DNA from: Polynucleobacter yangtzensis
GTDB taxonomy: Bacteria > Pseudomonadota > Gammaproteobacteria > Burkholderiales > Burkholderiaceae
Direction of reading: 5' to 3'
Assembly: GCF_001595965.1 (NCBI RefSeq)
Contig: NZ_LOJI01000001.1
Location: 278,178-342,177, forward strand
DNA length: 64,000 bases
The first letter of the stretch is position 1. The number at the start of each line of letters is the position of its first letter. This document shows positions 31,602-42,202 of the stretch, one piece after another. The position numbers were made by a program, and so were the translations under genes. The notes beneath the pieces are model-generated. The model was not told the origin of the DNA, ran no database searches, and saw nothing but the letters and a program-made list of their open reading frames with translations.

Positions 31602-32471
31602 ATGGCAAGCACAAAAGAGATACGATCTAAGATCAAGAGCGTGCAAAACACGCGCAAGATCACGAAGGCAATGGAAATGGTCGCCGCATCCAAGATGCGT
31701 CGCGCCCAGGAGCGCATGCGTAATGCGCGCCCATATGCTGAAAAAATTCGTGAGATTGTTGCCAATCTTTCTAAAGCAAATCCTGAGTTCCGCCCTGCTT
31801 ACATGGCAACTCGTGAAGTGAAGAAGGTTGGCACGATTTTGGTTACGACAGACAAAGGCTTGTGCGGCGGTTTAAATACCAACGTCTTGCGTTTGATTGC
31901 TAACCAAGTGCGCGATTTGCAAGAAAACAATATTGAGATTGCGTACACCGCAATTGGTTCAAAAGGCCTGCAATTTTTGAATCGCTCAAAAGCAAAACTT
32001 ATTTCTCAAACAATTCAAATTGGCGATACGCCGCATTTGGATGTTTTGATTGGTGCGATTACTGCCCAGTTGGAAGCGTTTGAGCGTGGCGAGATTGATG
32101 CTGTTTATTTGGCATACACCCGCTTTGTAAATGCAATGAAACAAGAGCCTGTTTTAGAAAAGCTCTTGCCCTTGGAGGCAGAAGCTTTGACTCCAGAAGA
32201 GCAAACAGGCAATTCTTGGGATTACATCTACGAACCTGACGCAGAGTCCATTTTGAATGGCCTGCTTAAGCGTTACGTTGAAGCAATGATTTATCAGGCG
32301 GTTGCTGAAAACATGGCTTCTGAGCAGTCTGCACGTATGGTCTCAATGAAGGCCGCTTCAGATAATGCGAAGAACGTAATTGGCGAATTGCAATTGGATT
32401 ACAACAAGACACGACAAGCTGCTATTACCAAAGAGTTGTCAGAGATTGTTGGCGGAGCGGCTGCGGTTTAA
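31602..32471 (+). CDS. atpG: ATP synthase F1 subunit gamma
   Basis: Gamma is the central rotor shaft. The 289-residue protein has the two long terminal helices that form the shaft: [20 protein letters not shown] at the start and [20 protein letters not shown] near the end. The Rossmann-like middle includes [12 protein letters not shown]. It lies in the usual place between atpA and atpD. Confidence 0.97.
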   Translation: MASTKEIRSKIKSVQNTRKITKAMEMVAASKMRRAQERMRNARPYAEKIREIVANLSKANPEFRPAYMATREVKKVGTILVTTDKGLCGGLNTNVLRLIANQVRDLQENNIEIAYTAIGSKGLQFLNRSKAKLISQTIQIGDTPHLDVLIGAITAQLEAFERGEIDAVYLAYTRFVNAMKQEPVLEKLLPLEAEALTPEEQTGNSWDYIYEPDAESILNGLLKRYVEAMIYQAVAENMASEQSARMVSMKAASDNAKNVIGELQLDYNKTRQAAITKELSEIVGGAAAV

Positions 32472-32511
32472 GCGGTCAGCGTTTAGGAATACGAAAGAAT
32501 TCAGGAATTAA

Positions 32512-33927
<1,416 letters not shown>

Positions 33928-33939
33928 TCTAGGGAAATT

Positions 33940-34356
33940 ATGTCAACCATACGCGTCGATGTAGTAAGTGCTGAGCAGTCTATTTTCAGCGGGGAAGCCA
34001 AGTTTGTTGCGCTTCCTGGCGAAAGTGGTGAGCTCGGCATTTTGCGCGGCCACACTCCTTTGATTACACGTATTCGTCCAGGCTCAGTTCGTATTGAAAA
34101 AGCTGATGGTGACGAAGAGTTTGTTTTCGTAGCAGGTGGCTATTTAGAGGTTCAGCCAGATCACGTTACTGTATTAGCAGATACTGCTATTCGCGGTCAT
34201 GATCTTGATGAAGCTAAAGCAATTGAAGCCAAGAAACGTGCCGAAGAAGCGATGCAAAATCGTGGCACTGACTTTGATTTGGCCTTGGCTCAGTCTGAGT
34301 TTGCAATGGCAGCTGCGCAGTTGGCTGCAATTGCTCGTTTCCGTCGTAAAAAGTAA
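33940..34356 (+). CDS. atpC: ATP synthase F1 subunit epsilon
   Basis: Epsilon links rotor and c-ring and inhibits ATP hydrolysis. The 138-residue protein has the N-terminal beta-barrel ([19 protein letters not shown] and [12 protein letters not shown]) and a C-terminal two-helix region. It closes the atp gene set; hemE follows after 15 bases and is probably on the same transcript. Confidence 0.96.
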   Translation: MSTIRVDVVSAEQSIFSGEAKFVALPGESGELGILRGHTPLITRIRPGSVRIEKADGDEEFVFVAGGYLEVQPDHVTVLADTAIRGHDLDEAKAIEAKKRAEEAMQNRGTDFDLALAQSEFAMAAAQLAAIARFRRKK

Positions 34357-34371
34357 TAGCCGGTCATCTCC

Positions 34372-35484
34372 TTGCTGTTAAATGATCGGTTTTTAAAGGC
34401 CTGCCTGGGCGAAGCGGTTGACCAAACACCGCTTTGGCTCATGCGCCAAGCCGGCCGCTATCTCCCTGAATACAACGCCACACGCGCTAGAGCCGGAAGT
34501 TTTCTAGGGCTCGCAAAAAATCCTGCCTATGCTACTGAAGTAACTCTTCAGCCTTTGGATCGCTATCCATTGGATGCGGCTATTTTGTTTTCCGATATTT
34601 TGACCATTCCCGATGCAATGGGATTGGGTCTGAAATTTACGGCTGGCGAAGGCCCAAGCTTTGAGTACCCTCTTCGCACAGAAGAAGCGGTTAAGAAATT
34701 ACGTGTAGCAGACATGGATCAGCTCAAATATGTTTTTGATGCTGTCTCTGAAATTCGCAAAGCATTGATGCAAGATGGTAAGCAACGCGTCCCATTGATA
34801 GGCTTCTCCGGAAGCCCATGGACATTGGCTTGCTACATGATTGATGGCTCTAGTGCTGATGATTTTCGTCATGCTAAAACCATGATGTTTAGTCGCCCTG
34901 ACTTAATGCAACATATCTTGGATATCAATGCACAATCTGTTGCTGCTTATTTAATTGAGCAAGTAAAGGCAGGCGCTCAAGCACTCATGATTTTTGATAC
35001 CTGGGGTGGCATGCTTCCAGATGGGTGGTATCAAAAGATGTCTTTGGCGTCTATGCAAAAAGTGATTGCTATGTTGCCACGCGAGCATGAAGGCAGAAAA
35101 ATTCCTGTGATCATGTTTACTAAAGGTGGCGCAATTTGGCTCAATGACATGGCGCAAGTTGGTGCTGACGTGATTGCAATTGATTGGACAATGTCACTTA
35201 GTCGCGCAAGAAAACAATTGCTCGCCTTGAACAAGCCGTTGGCATTGCAAGGCAATCTAGATCCGCTAATTCTGTTCGCAGAGCCAAAACAAATCGCGGA
35301 ACAAGCAAGCCTTCTTCTTGAAGATTTGGCGAGCGCACCGGCCCTTAAACCCGGTTTACATCCTTTGGATGGCCATGTGTTTAATTTGGGCCACGGCATT
35401 TCTCAGTTCACCCCTCCTGAGAGCGTCACTGCACTGGCTGAAGCTGTCATTAATCGCTCTAGGGCGCTCAGGGCAAAGTCGTAA
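34372..35484 (+). CDS. hemE: Uroporphyrinogen decarboxylase
   Basis: HemE decarboxylates uroporphyrinogen III to coproporphyrinogen III in haem synthesis. The 370-residue protein has the substrate-binding [16 protein letters not shown] (about 19-34), the catalytic aspartate in [14 protein letters not shown] (about 75) and [16 protein letters not shown]. The best start is TTG at 34372; an in-frame TAG lies five codons upstream. It lies 15 bases after atpC, so it may be cotranscribed with ATP synthase, linking haem supply to respiration. Confidence 0.96.
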   Translation: MLLNDRFLKACLGEAVDQTPLWLMRQAGRYLPEYNATRARAGSFLGLAKNPAYATEVTLQPLDRYPLDAAILFSDILTIPDAMGLGLKFTAGEGPSFEYPLRTEEAVKKLRVADMDQLKYVFDAVSEIRKALMQDGKQRVPLIGFSGSPWTLACYMIDGSSADDFRHAKTMMFSRPDLMQHILDINAQSVAAYLIEQVKAGAQALMIFDTWGGMLPDGWYQKMSLASMQKVIAMLPREHEGRKIPVIMFTKGGAIWLNDMAQVGADVIAIDWTMSLSRARKQLLALNKPLALQGNLDPLILFAEPKQIAEQASLLLEDLASAPALKPGLHPLDGHVFNLGHGISQFTPPESVTALAEAVINRSRALRAKS

Positions 35485-35499
35485 TACTGAGTGATCGCT

Positions 35500-35530
35500 A
35501 ACTTGCCGCTAAAATTTTTAGCGGCAAGTT
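35500..35530 (+). terminator. Perfect hairpin after hemE
   Basis: A perfect 15-bp inverted repeat around a single central T (AACTTGCCGCTAAAA and its complement). It lies 15 bases after the hemE stop codon and is the likely end of the atp-hemE transcript. There is no T-run after it, though a T-run lies in its centre. Confidence 0.65.
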
Positions 35531-35724
35531 ATGCACAGTTAGCAACAAATTTCGAAATTCAGTGAGATTGCGATTAAAGATGAAAATTCACTTTCGAATA
35601 TCTCTATAAGCGATTGATAAATATAAGAAATTACCAAAAAGCTTTAAAAGGGTGCAAAAACGGAAAGCTGATAAATTAGTTTATAAATCAGAATCCTTGG
35701 ATGATATCCACAGACTTATCCACA
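35529..35724 (+). promoter_or_regulatory. DnaA-box cluster upstream of priA
   Basis: Three DnaA-box-like sites share one orientation: TTATGCACA (35529-35537, fits TTATNCACA), ATATCCACA (35704-35712, one mismatch) and a perfect TTATCCACA (35716-35724). The last two lie 12 bp apart, within 50 bp of the priA start. They suggest direct control of priA by DnaA, or DnaA titration. The stretch between is AT-rich without a clear promoter. Confidence 0.65.
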
Positions 35725-35751
35725 AGCTAAATAAGAAATCAGACGTAATTC

Positions 35752-37878
35752 ATGGCCCCTCCAATCGTTGTTCAGGTCGTCGTTGACAAGCCCCTTGCCC
35801 AGGGCTTTGACTACTTGTGGGATGAGGAGTTACTAGGCAGCCCGCCAACTATTGGTGTGCTGGTAGAGGTTCCCTTTGGGCGCAGCTCGCTTGTTGGGAT
35901 CGTTATTAAAGTAAGTGCTCACTCTGATTATGAGCTCGATAAATTAAAAAGTGTTTCTAGGTTTGCCCCGCTGCCCCCATTAGACCCCGCAGCTCTGCGC
36001 TTGATGAACTTTGCAAGCCAGTATTACATCCACGCCCTTGGGGAAACCATTATTCCCACTATTCCGCAGATGTGGAAAAAGCCGGATGACTGGGAAAAAA
36101 TTCCAAAAAAGTTAGTAGCTGCCGAAGAAAAGCAAAAGAAAAAAACCAAACAAGAAGCTGTTGAGGGATATGTCGATGAAGGCAATTTAAACGAAGGACA
36201 AAAACTTGCGTTAGAAAAATTACGTGCCTGCCCTTCGAATGAATTCAAGGCAATTCTTTTGCAAGGACAAACAGGTAGCGGAAAGACTGCGGTATTTTTA
36301 AATTGGCTCAGTGGAATTTTGGATGACGTAAATGCACAAGCATTACTCCTGGTTCCTGAAATAAATTTAACGCCACAATTAGAGCGCAGAGTGCGCGCGT
36401 ATTTCCCAGATAAAAAAATGGTTGTACTTCACAGTGGCGTTAGTGAAAAGGTTAGAGGAATTGCATGGCACGAAGCAATGACTGGCAAAGCACAAATCAT
36501 TTTGGGCACACGCTTGGCAGCATTAACACCCCTGCCCAACTTACGCGCTATCGTTGTAGATGAGGAACATGACCAATCCTATAAACAGCAAGATGGCATT
36601 CGTTATTCTGCGCGCGACCTTGCTGTTTGGCGTGCTCATGACCTTAAAGTGCCAATCTTGTTAGCATCTGCCACGCCATCGCTTGAAACATGGATGGCTG
36701 CTAAGGCGGGACGCTATGAGTACATTCGCTTAGATCAGCGCGCACAAGGGGCAAGTCTTCCCAAGGTGCATTTGGTGAACACACGTGATCCACAAACACA
36801 ATTTAGCCCTGGCGATGTAGAGAAGCCAAAGTCTAAAAGCCTAATTACTAAAAAGCTTGCACATGCAGTCACTCAGAATTTAGAAAAACAGCAGCAAAGC
36901 CTCATACTCATCAATAGACGTGGTTATGCACCCGTGTTGAGTTGCAGTGCCTGCTCATGGCTATCTAAATGTGAGCAATGTAGTTCATATATGGTGCTTC
37001 ATAAGGCTGGTGCTTTGGCCAGAAAATCAGTTTTGAGTTGCCATCACTGCGGCCTGGCTAAGAGCATCCCGAATCATTGCCCTGAGTGCGGCAATGCTGA
37101 TCTCAAGACCCTAGGGCAAGGCACCCAAAAGATTGAAGACTCTATTGAAGAGATGTGGCCAAGCGCCAGAGTGTTGCGAGTGGATACGGATTCAAGTAGA
37201 AAGAGTAAAGGTGCTGAAGAGCTCTTTCAGGAAATACACCAGGGAAATGTTGATATCGTTGTTGGTACCCAAATGATCGCCAAGGGGCACGATTATCAAA
37301 ATATTGGCTTGGTTGGCGTATTGGACGCCGATAGCAGATTGTTTTCACAGGACTTTAGAGCTGCAGAAAGATTGTTTGCGCAACTAGTCCAAGTAGCTGG
37401 TCGTGCAGGAAGATCGGGTAAAGATGGAGAAACGGGTGGCGCAATTTATATCGAAACCCAATTTCCAGAGGCTGCAGTTTTTCAGTTTCTACTGCGTCAT
37501 GACGTCGATGGATTTTTATCCTATACGGCAAATGAAAGAAAAGAAGCTGGCTTGCCTCCATTTGCGTATCAGGCATTAGTTCATGCCGAGGCCAAAAGTC
37601 TTGATAAGGCAATCCAGTTTTTGAGCGCTTTGAAGGGCTATTTAAAGTCTAGCGGCCTTATAGCTAAAGGGCTCAGAGTCTACGACCCCGTTCCCAAGGC
37701 GATGATGCGGGTGGCAGGTTCAGAGCGTGCCCAGCTCCTGGTGGAGTCTGATGATCGTAAAAATCTACAAGAAATTTTAGAGGCGATGGACCGCTATTTG
37801 CGGGAGAATTCTCAGGGGCGCATTAGCAAGGAAGGCCGCATTCGTTGGCTCATTGAGCGCGACCCAATTTCTATCTAA
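35752..37878 (+). CDS. priA: Primosomal helicase PriA
   Basis: PriA recognises stalled forks and reloads the replicative helicase. The 708-residue protein has the N-terminal 3'-end-binding domain, Walker A LLQGQTGSGKTAVF (about 172), motif II VDEEHDQSYK, motif III LLASATPSLETW and the zinc-binding Cys array (CSACSWLSKCEQC ... CHHCG ... CPECG, about 400-450). The C-terminal motifs GTQMIAKGHD and QVAGRAGR follow. Its stop codon lies 3 bases from that of convergent gcvH. Upstream DnaA boxes suggest regulation. Confidence 0.97.
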   Translation: MAPPIVVQVVVDKPLAQGFDYLWDEELLGSPPTIGVLVEVPFGRSSLVGIVIKVSAHSDYELDKLKSVSRFAPLPPLDPAALRLMNFASQYYIHALGETIIPTIPQMWKKPDDWEKIPKKLVAAEEKQKKKTKQEAVEGYVDEGNLNEGQKLALEKLRACPSNEFKAILLQGQTGSGKTAVFLNWLSGILDDVNAQALLLVPEINLTPQLERRVRAYFPDKKMVVLHSGVSEKVRGIAWHEAMTGKAQIILGTRLAALTPLPNLRAIVVDEEHDQSYKQQDGIRYSARDLAVWRAHDLKVPILLASATPSLETWMAAKAGRYEYIRLDQRAQGASLPKVHLVNTRDPQTQFSPGDVEKPKSKSLITKKLAHAVTQNLEKQQQSLILINRRGYAPVLSCSACSWLSKCEQCSSYMVLHKAGALARKSVLSCHHCGLAKSIPNHCPECGNADLKTLGQGTQKIEDSIEEMWPSARVLRVDTDSSRKSKGAEELFQEIHQGNVDIVVGTQMIAKGHDYQNIGLVGVLDADSRLFSQDFRAAERLFAQLVQVAGRAGRSGKDGETGGAIYIETQFPEAAVFQFLLRHDVDGFLSYTANERKEAGLPPFAYQALVHAEAKSLDKAIQFLSALKGYLKSSGLIAKGLRVYDPVPKAMMRVAGSERAQLLVESDDRKNLQEILEAMDRYLRENSQGRISKEGRIRWLIERDPISI

Positions 37879-37881
37879 TTT

Positions 37882-38274
37882 TTAAGCCCCGGGGCCTGCG
37901 TTATATGTTTCTAAAGTTAAGAGTTGGCTTAAATCAGAGGCAAGACTGTCATCAGATGTAGGTTTGATTTTAAAAAGCCACACACCATAAGGTTTTTCAT
38001 TTACAAGCTCAGGTGATGCATCTACCTCATCATTGAGCGCAACAATTTCACCGCTCACTGGAGCATGAATATCGCTCGCTGCTTTTACTGATTCAATCAC
38101 TGCAATGGCTTCGCCCTGCTTTACTTGTTGACCAAGCTTTGGTGCCTGAAAGAACATGACATCACCAAGAGCCTCTTGGGCGTGGTTACTAATGCCAACC
38201 CAGATTAGGCCATCATCTTCCTGATCGGCCCATTCGTGGGTTTCTGCAAATTTAAAAGTATCTTGGCTGTTCAT
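37882..38274 (-). CDS. gcvH: Glycine cleavage system H protein
   Basis: GcvH carries the lipoyl arm that shuttles aminomethyl groups between the glycine cleavage enzymes. The 130-residue protein starts at the ATG at 38274, seven bases after AAAGGAT; an earlier in-frame ATG at 38295 lacks such a site. It has the lipoyl-lysine segment AVIESVKAASDI and the family pair ETHEW and VNEKPYG. gcvT and gcvP are not adjacent and not in the window. A solitary gcvH can also serve lipoic-acid relay. Confidence 0.93.
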   Translation of the reverse strand: MNSQDTFKFAETHEWADQEDDGLIWVGISNHAQEALGDVMFFQAPKLGQQVKQGEAIAVIESVKAASDIHAPVSGEIVALNDEVDASPELVNEKPYGVWLFKIKPTSDDSLASDLSQLLTLETYNAGPGA

Positions 38275-38356
38275 TGTTTTATCCTTTGAGTGCATTTTAT
38301 GCCCACTCTCATAAAATGTTTATCCATCAAATTATGAGTTTAGCCACCATACATAT

Positions 38357-39001
38357 ATGCCAATCAAATTAGGAATTGTTCCTGTTACCCCTTATGAACA
38401 AAATTGCTCCATCTTGGTTTGCCAAGAGACTGGCGATGCTGCGGTGGTGGATCCGGGTGGTGATATTGAAAAGATCCTCGAAGGCGTTAAGCAGATGGGC
38501 GGAAACGTAAAAAAGATCTTACTAACCCATGGGCATCTTGATCATTGCGCAGCCGCCAAAGACTTGGCTGATCTGCTTGGTGTGCCTATTGAGGGGCCGC
38601 AGGAAGATGAGCGATTTTGGATTGATCAATTACCAGAGCAAACAGTGCGCTTTGGTTTTGGACACGCCAAAGTTTTTGAGCCTGATCGTTGGTTGAATAA
38701 TGGCGATCATGTAAAAGTTGGCAATGTTGATTTGGAGGTGTTTCATTGTCCAGGACACACTCCAGGTCACGTAGTATTTTTTGACAAAGAAGATCGTTTG
38801 GCAATTGTTGGTGATGTCTTATTCGCTGGTTCAATTGGCAGGACAGACTTTCCGCGCGGCAACCATGCGGATTTAATTCATGCGATTAAAACTAAATTGT
38901 GGCCCTTGGGGGATGATGTTCAGTTTGTACCGGGCCATGGACCAATGTCGACATTTGGTCAGGAGCGAAAAACGAATCCCTATGTTGGGGATCGCGCTTG
39001 A
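38357..39001 (+). CDS. MBL-fold metallo-hydrolase, glyoxalase-II-like
   Basis: This 214-residue protein carries all the metal ligands of the glyoxalase-II type metallo-beta-lactamase fold: THGHLDHCAA (about 55), FHCPGHTPGH (about 131), GDVLFAGSIGRTDF (about 154) and VPGHGPMS (about 196). It lacks the C-terminal substrate domain of true glyoxalase II and so resembles the YcbL group. It probably cleaves a thioester, but the substrate is not evident. It is divergent from gcvH across about 80 bp. Confidence 0.88.
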   Translation: MPIKLGIVPVTPYEQNCSILVCQETGDAAVVDPGGDIEKILEGVKQMGGNVKKILLTHGHLDHCAAAKDLADLLGVPIEGPQEDERFWIDQLPEQTVRFGFGHAKVFEPDRWLNNGDHVKVGNVDLEVFHCPGHTPGHVVFFDKEDRLAIVGDVLFAGSIGRTDFPRGNHADLIHAIKTKLWPLGDDVQFVPGHGPMSTFGQERKTNPYVGDRA

Positions 39002-39022
39002 AACTTTTTACAACTAGGGATA

Positions 39023-39208
39023 TTAGGTTTTTGCTGAACCGGTACGATGTGTACGGTTGTATAAACAGCTAGCGCAAATCCAGCGTTGCTTACGATTGCT
39101 TGTTGGAATCCATGTGCCCCCCTCGAGTCGTTTTTCACGGCTGCAAGAAGAGCAAAATTTAAGGCTCTGAGAGGTTTCTTGGGTAGCTGCTGGAGTCGAG
39201 GTAGTCAT
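39023..39208 (-). CDS. Small zinc-ribbon-like protein, unknown function
   Basis: This 61-residue protein starts at the ATG at 39208. After a Thr/Ala/Ser-rich lead it has two CxxC pairs, CSSC and CASC, separated by about 24 residues that include RKQRWIC; this spacing suits a structural zinc site. A longer in-frame reading (to 39319) enters the desaturase gene and is unlikely. I do not recognise the family. It lies between convergent and tandem neighbours and may be cotranscribed with the upstream desaturase gene. Confidence 0.6.
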   Translation of the reverse strand: MTTSTPAATQETSQSLKFCSSCSREKRLEGGTWIPTSNRKQRWICASCLYNRTHRTGSAKT

Positions 39209-39248
39209 GGGCAATCCGGGTAAGGCAAGTCTATACAGAATAACTATT

Positions 39249-40391
39249 TTACCCGTTTTGTCCCACTGGAGCTGGGCTGAGCACAACTCGGACTGAATCG
39301 GCCGTTTTATTGCCGTCAAAGTCTAGCCAAGCCTTGTTTTCAAAGTCATAAAGCTTGCACTTGCGCGCAGTATCGAAATACCAGCCCCAAGAGAACTTTT
39401 GTACAAAAATACGCTCTGGAAGGATGGTTTCAAGAGTCTGCTGGGCTTCTGGCAGGCGATAAAGCGGTACGCTCATGTCCACATGGTGCGCTGTGTGCTC
39501 CATGATGTGGTGCATCAATTTGCCCCAAATCCAGTTAAAGGTCAGATGAACAGTAGTTGAGACGAATGGCTGAGCACGTAACCACTCAGATTTTTTGTCG
39601 TACCAAGAGACTTTTGGATGGGTATGGTGTACGTAGACCACAAAACCAATCATGCCGTTCCAGAATAAGAATGGAACTGCAAAGCCAGTGATTAAACCAA
39701 TCCAAATAGATTGACCAGTGGCAATGGCGCCAGCAATTAAACAAGCTATCCAAACAATCGCAAATGCGGTAACGAGCAAATTATCTTTTAGGAAAATTGG
39801 GCGATCACCAGGTTTATTTTTAGCATTTGGGAAGTACTCGCGTCTCCACCAAATTTCAATTAAGTAATAGAAAACAGGGCCCCAGCCGCTACGATAAAGA
39901 CGCTCCAAAGCCTTACGCCATGGAGGAAGCGCGTCGTATTCTGATTTTGATAAAGGCGCCCAAACAAAGTCAAAGCCCTTCAGATTTGTTTGTCCGTGAT
40001 GCACAACGTTATGACCAACATCCCACAAGCTATATGGTGTGAGTGAAGGCAAGAAAGCAATGCGACCCAACACTTTGTTAAGTTCGCGATTGGGGGTGTA
40101 GCTTTGGTGACATGCATCATGACCCAAAATAAAGATGCGTCCTGTTACAAAGCCTGCGATCACACCAAAAACGATTTTTAGCAAAATGCTTTCAACAAAT
40201 ATGGTTCCAGCGATACAGCCAAGCCATAAAAGGGCATCTACTACTAGGAGCATGATTGCACGCCCTGTTTCGCCTTGTGCCATTGGAATTAACCAGCTTC
40301 GAATGATTTTTCGATGCGGTAATGGTGCCTCTGGCGGCAACGGGTTAGTCAAAGAAGGCTCTGAGAGGGCGGAATTTAGATGTGTAGACAC
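39249..40391 (-). CDS. Fatty acid desaturase
   Basis: This di-iron membrane enzyme introduces a double bond into an acyl chain. The roughly 380-residue protein has the three histidine boxes in order: HDACHQ (about residue 90), HNVVHHG (about 122) and HTAHHVD (about 300). Between them are membrane segments (about 40-80, 200-245). The likely start is GTG at 40391; an upstream ATG at 40436 would add a hydrophobic leader of 15 residues. Such enzymes often adjust membrane fluidity. Exact regiospecificity cannot be told. Confidence 0.87.
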   Translation of the reverse strand: MSTHLNSALSEPSLTNPLPPEAPLPHRKIIRSWLIPMAQGETGRAIMLLVVDALLWLGCIAGTIFVESILLKIVFGVIAGFVTGRIFILGHDACHQSYTPNRELNKVLGRIAFLPSLTPYSLWDVGHNVVHHGQTNLKGFDFVWAPLSKSEYDALPPWRKALERLYRSGWGPVFYYLIEIWWRREYFPNAKNKPGDRPIFLKDNLLVTAFAIVWIACLIAGAIATGQSIWIGLITGFAVPFLFWNGMIGFVVYVHHTHPKVSWYDKKSEWLRAQPFVSTTVHLTFNWIWGKLMHHIMEHTAHHVDMSVPLYRLPEAQQTLETILPERIFVQKFSWGWYFDTARKCKLYDFENKAWLDFDGNKTADSVRVVLSPAPVGQNG

Positions 40392-40473
40392 GATAAGAAT
40401 CAATAAGTTAGGTGCAAATGATAGCGGTTTTCGCAATTTTTCGCATGATGTAAGTCAAAAACCCCTTTGTTTT

Positions 40474-40549
40474 TGGCGCGCCCGGCAGGAATCGAACCTG
40501 CGACCCTTGGCTTCGGAGGCCAATACTCTATCCACTGAGCTACGGGCGC
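40474..40549 (-). tRNA. tRNA-Arg (CCG)
   Basis: A 76-base cloverleaf on the minus strand. The acceptor stem is GCGCCCG with CGGGCGC, and the 3' CCA is encoded. The anticodon loop CTCCGAA lies between TTGGC and GCCAA and gives anticodon CCG, which reads CGG. The T-loop TTCGATT is normal. It lies between the desaturase and a divergent cytochrome gene. Confidence 0.96.
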
Positions 40550-40652
40550 CAGTGAAAATCTGGCTACCCATCTATTGTAAGTGCCTATAACCCTACTCTC
40601 TAGTTATAATCACGGCAAAACAACCCTAAAACCCGTCAAACGATAAATTCTT

Positions 40653-41153
40653 ATGAGCAACGAGCACGGAAGTCTGATTAAGTCCCCAAAACAACTCATC
40701 ATTATGGTGTTTGCAAGCTTTTTTGTGCCACTCATCATTATTTTGTTGCTAATGGTGTTTGTAAACAATGGCAAGCGTAGCGATTCGTCTGCAAGCGCCG
40801 AGCAATTGATTAAGCCAGTAGCCCAGTTGAATTTTAAAGACGCTAGCGCCCCTAAAGAGCTTCAAACAGGCGAGCAAGTTTATAAAGCAGTTTGCGCTGC
40901 GTGTCATGCAAGTGGCGCTGCAGGTGCCCCTAAATTTGGTGATGCTGGTGCATGGGCTTCACGTTTAGGCAAAGGCTATGACGGCTTACTAGCATCTGTA
41001 ATTAAAGGCAAGGGCGCTATGCCTGCTCGTGGTGGTGCCGCTCCTGCTGATGTGAGTGACTATGAGTTAGGTCGTGCAGTTGTGTATTTGGCAAATTCTG
41101 CTGGTGGCAAATTACCAGAGCCAAAAGCGCCTGCTGCTCCTGCTGCTAAATAA
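40653..41153 (+). CDS. Membrane-anchored c-type cytochrome (c5-like)
   Basis: This is a one-haem electron carrier, probably facing the periplasm. The 166-residue protein has an uncleaved N-terminal anchor (about 15-38), a linker, the haem motif CAACH (about residue 82) and a likely methionine ligand in GAMPARGG (about 117). It ends in an Ala/Pro-rich tail. The spacing fits the c5 / class-I group. Partners are unknown; cytochromes like this feed terminal oxidases in betaproteobacteria. Confidence 0.9.
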   Translation: MSNEHGSLIKSPKQLIIMVFASFFVPLIIILLLMVFVNNGKRSDSSASAEQLIKPVAQLNFKDASAPKELQTGEQVYKAVCAACHASGAAGAPKFGDAGAWASRLGKGYDGLLASVIKGKGAMPARGGAAPADVSDYELGRAVVYLANSAGGKLPEPKAPAAPAAK

Positions 41154-41170
41154 TTTCTTTGCACGTATTT

Positions 41171-41203
41171 AAAAGCTGGCTATACGCCAGCTTTTTTATT
41201 TTT
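41171..41203. terminator. Rho-independent terminator
   Basis: AAAAGCTGGC and GCCAGCTTTTTT form a stem around a short TATAC loop, followed by a T-rich run on the plus strand. It also has an A-run on the other side, so it may terminate both the cytochrome gene and convergent rsmI. Confidence 0.9.
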
Positions 41204-41205
41204 GC

Positions 41206-42099
41206 TTATTCGTTTTTTGCATCCAAGGCGATTTGGTAGGCCTCTTTTTTTGTGAGCCCTAGAGTTTGCGAGAGGACTGCCGCAATTTCTTTGCTACCCA
41301 TATAAGGGCTTAGTGCATTAGCCCACAATAGTAGCGATGCATGTTCGGGCGCCTCATCGCCTTTGGCTGGACGGCCTGCAACCACAATTACAAATTCGCC
41401 TTTAAGGCTCTCTGCACTCGCAAGCCAGCTGGCAACGTTGCAGGCTTCAAGCGAAACAATCTCTTCAAATTTTTTGGTTAACTCGCGACAAATCAAAAGC
41501 TGATGATCGGGCTCTAGATGATTTGCCAATAGCGCTAATGTCTCTTTGATGTGATGTGGTGATTCAAAAAAAATGCTTGCTTTTTTGCTGCTAGAAATAT
41601 CTTGTAAGAAGGTGTCGCGATCTTTTGTTTTGTTGGGCCAAAAACCTAAAAACTGAAAGCGTCCTTCCGACCCATGCATCACAGATCCCGCCACTGAGAT
41701 CGCGCCAGACACTGCGCTTGCCCCAGGAATGGGTATTGCCCGCAACCCAGCTTTTTGAACTTCACTTACAAGTCTTGCCCCAGGGTCAGAAACTCCCGGC
41801 GTACCTGCGTCTGAGATATAGGCCCAACGCTCGCCATTGGTGAGGTGCTGAATAACCGTTTGAGCTCCACTGATTTCATTGTGCTCGTGAAGCGCTAAAC
41901 ATTTCTTATGTATGCCAAACTGCTGGAGTAACGCTGCGCTATGCCTAGTGTCTTCACAGGCAATTCCATCCACTGCATTTAATAGATGTAGGGCGCGTAA
42001 GGTAATGTCACCCAAATTTCCGATAGGTGTGGCCACCATGTAAAGAGCCCCAGCAGGCAAATCCTGCTGCTTTAAAAAATCATATGAGCTAAGTTCCAT
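41206..42099 (-). CDS. rsmI: 16S rRNA (cytidine-1402-2'-O)-methyltransferase
   Basis: RsmI methylates the ribose of C1402 in the decoding centre. The 297-residue protein has the tetrapyrrole-methylase fold with YMVATPIGNLGDITLRAL (about 21), ACEDTRHSAALL, the glycine-rich YISDAGTPGVSDPG (about 104) and IPGASAVSGAI. It is divergent from the SIS-domain gene. In many relatives a yraN gene lies between these two, but only about 100 bp separate them here. Confidence 0.95.
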   Translation of the reverse strand: MELSSYDFLKQQDLPAGALYMVATPIGNLGDITLRALHLLNAVDGIACEDTRHSAALLQQFGIHKKCLALHEHNEISGAQTVIQHLTNGERWAYISDAGTPGVSDPGARLVSEVQKAGLRAIPIPGASAVSGAISVAGSVMHGSEGRFQFLGFWPNKTKDRDTFLQDISSSKKASIFFESPHHIKETLALLANHLEPDHQLLICRELTKKFEEIVSLEACNVASWLASAESLKGEFVIVVAGRPAKGDEAPEHASLLLWANALSPYMGSKEIAAVLSQTLGLTKKEAYQIALDAKNE

Positions 42100-42202
42100 G
42101 GGGTTTACCTGAAAAAGTTAATTAATTAGTAAGAGAATACGTTGCTTTTGAGATGACCCGATTGCCGCTGAAATTGGGCTATCTTTGGCGCATAATATTG
42201 AT

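Noticed and set aside
38275..38295. Longer GcvH start at 38295
   Set aside because: The ATG at 38274 has a well-placed AAAGGAT and matches the normal N-terminus.
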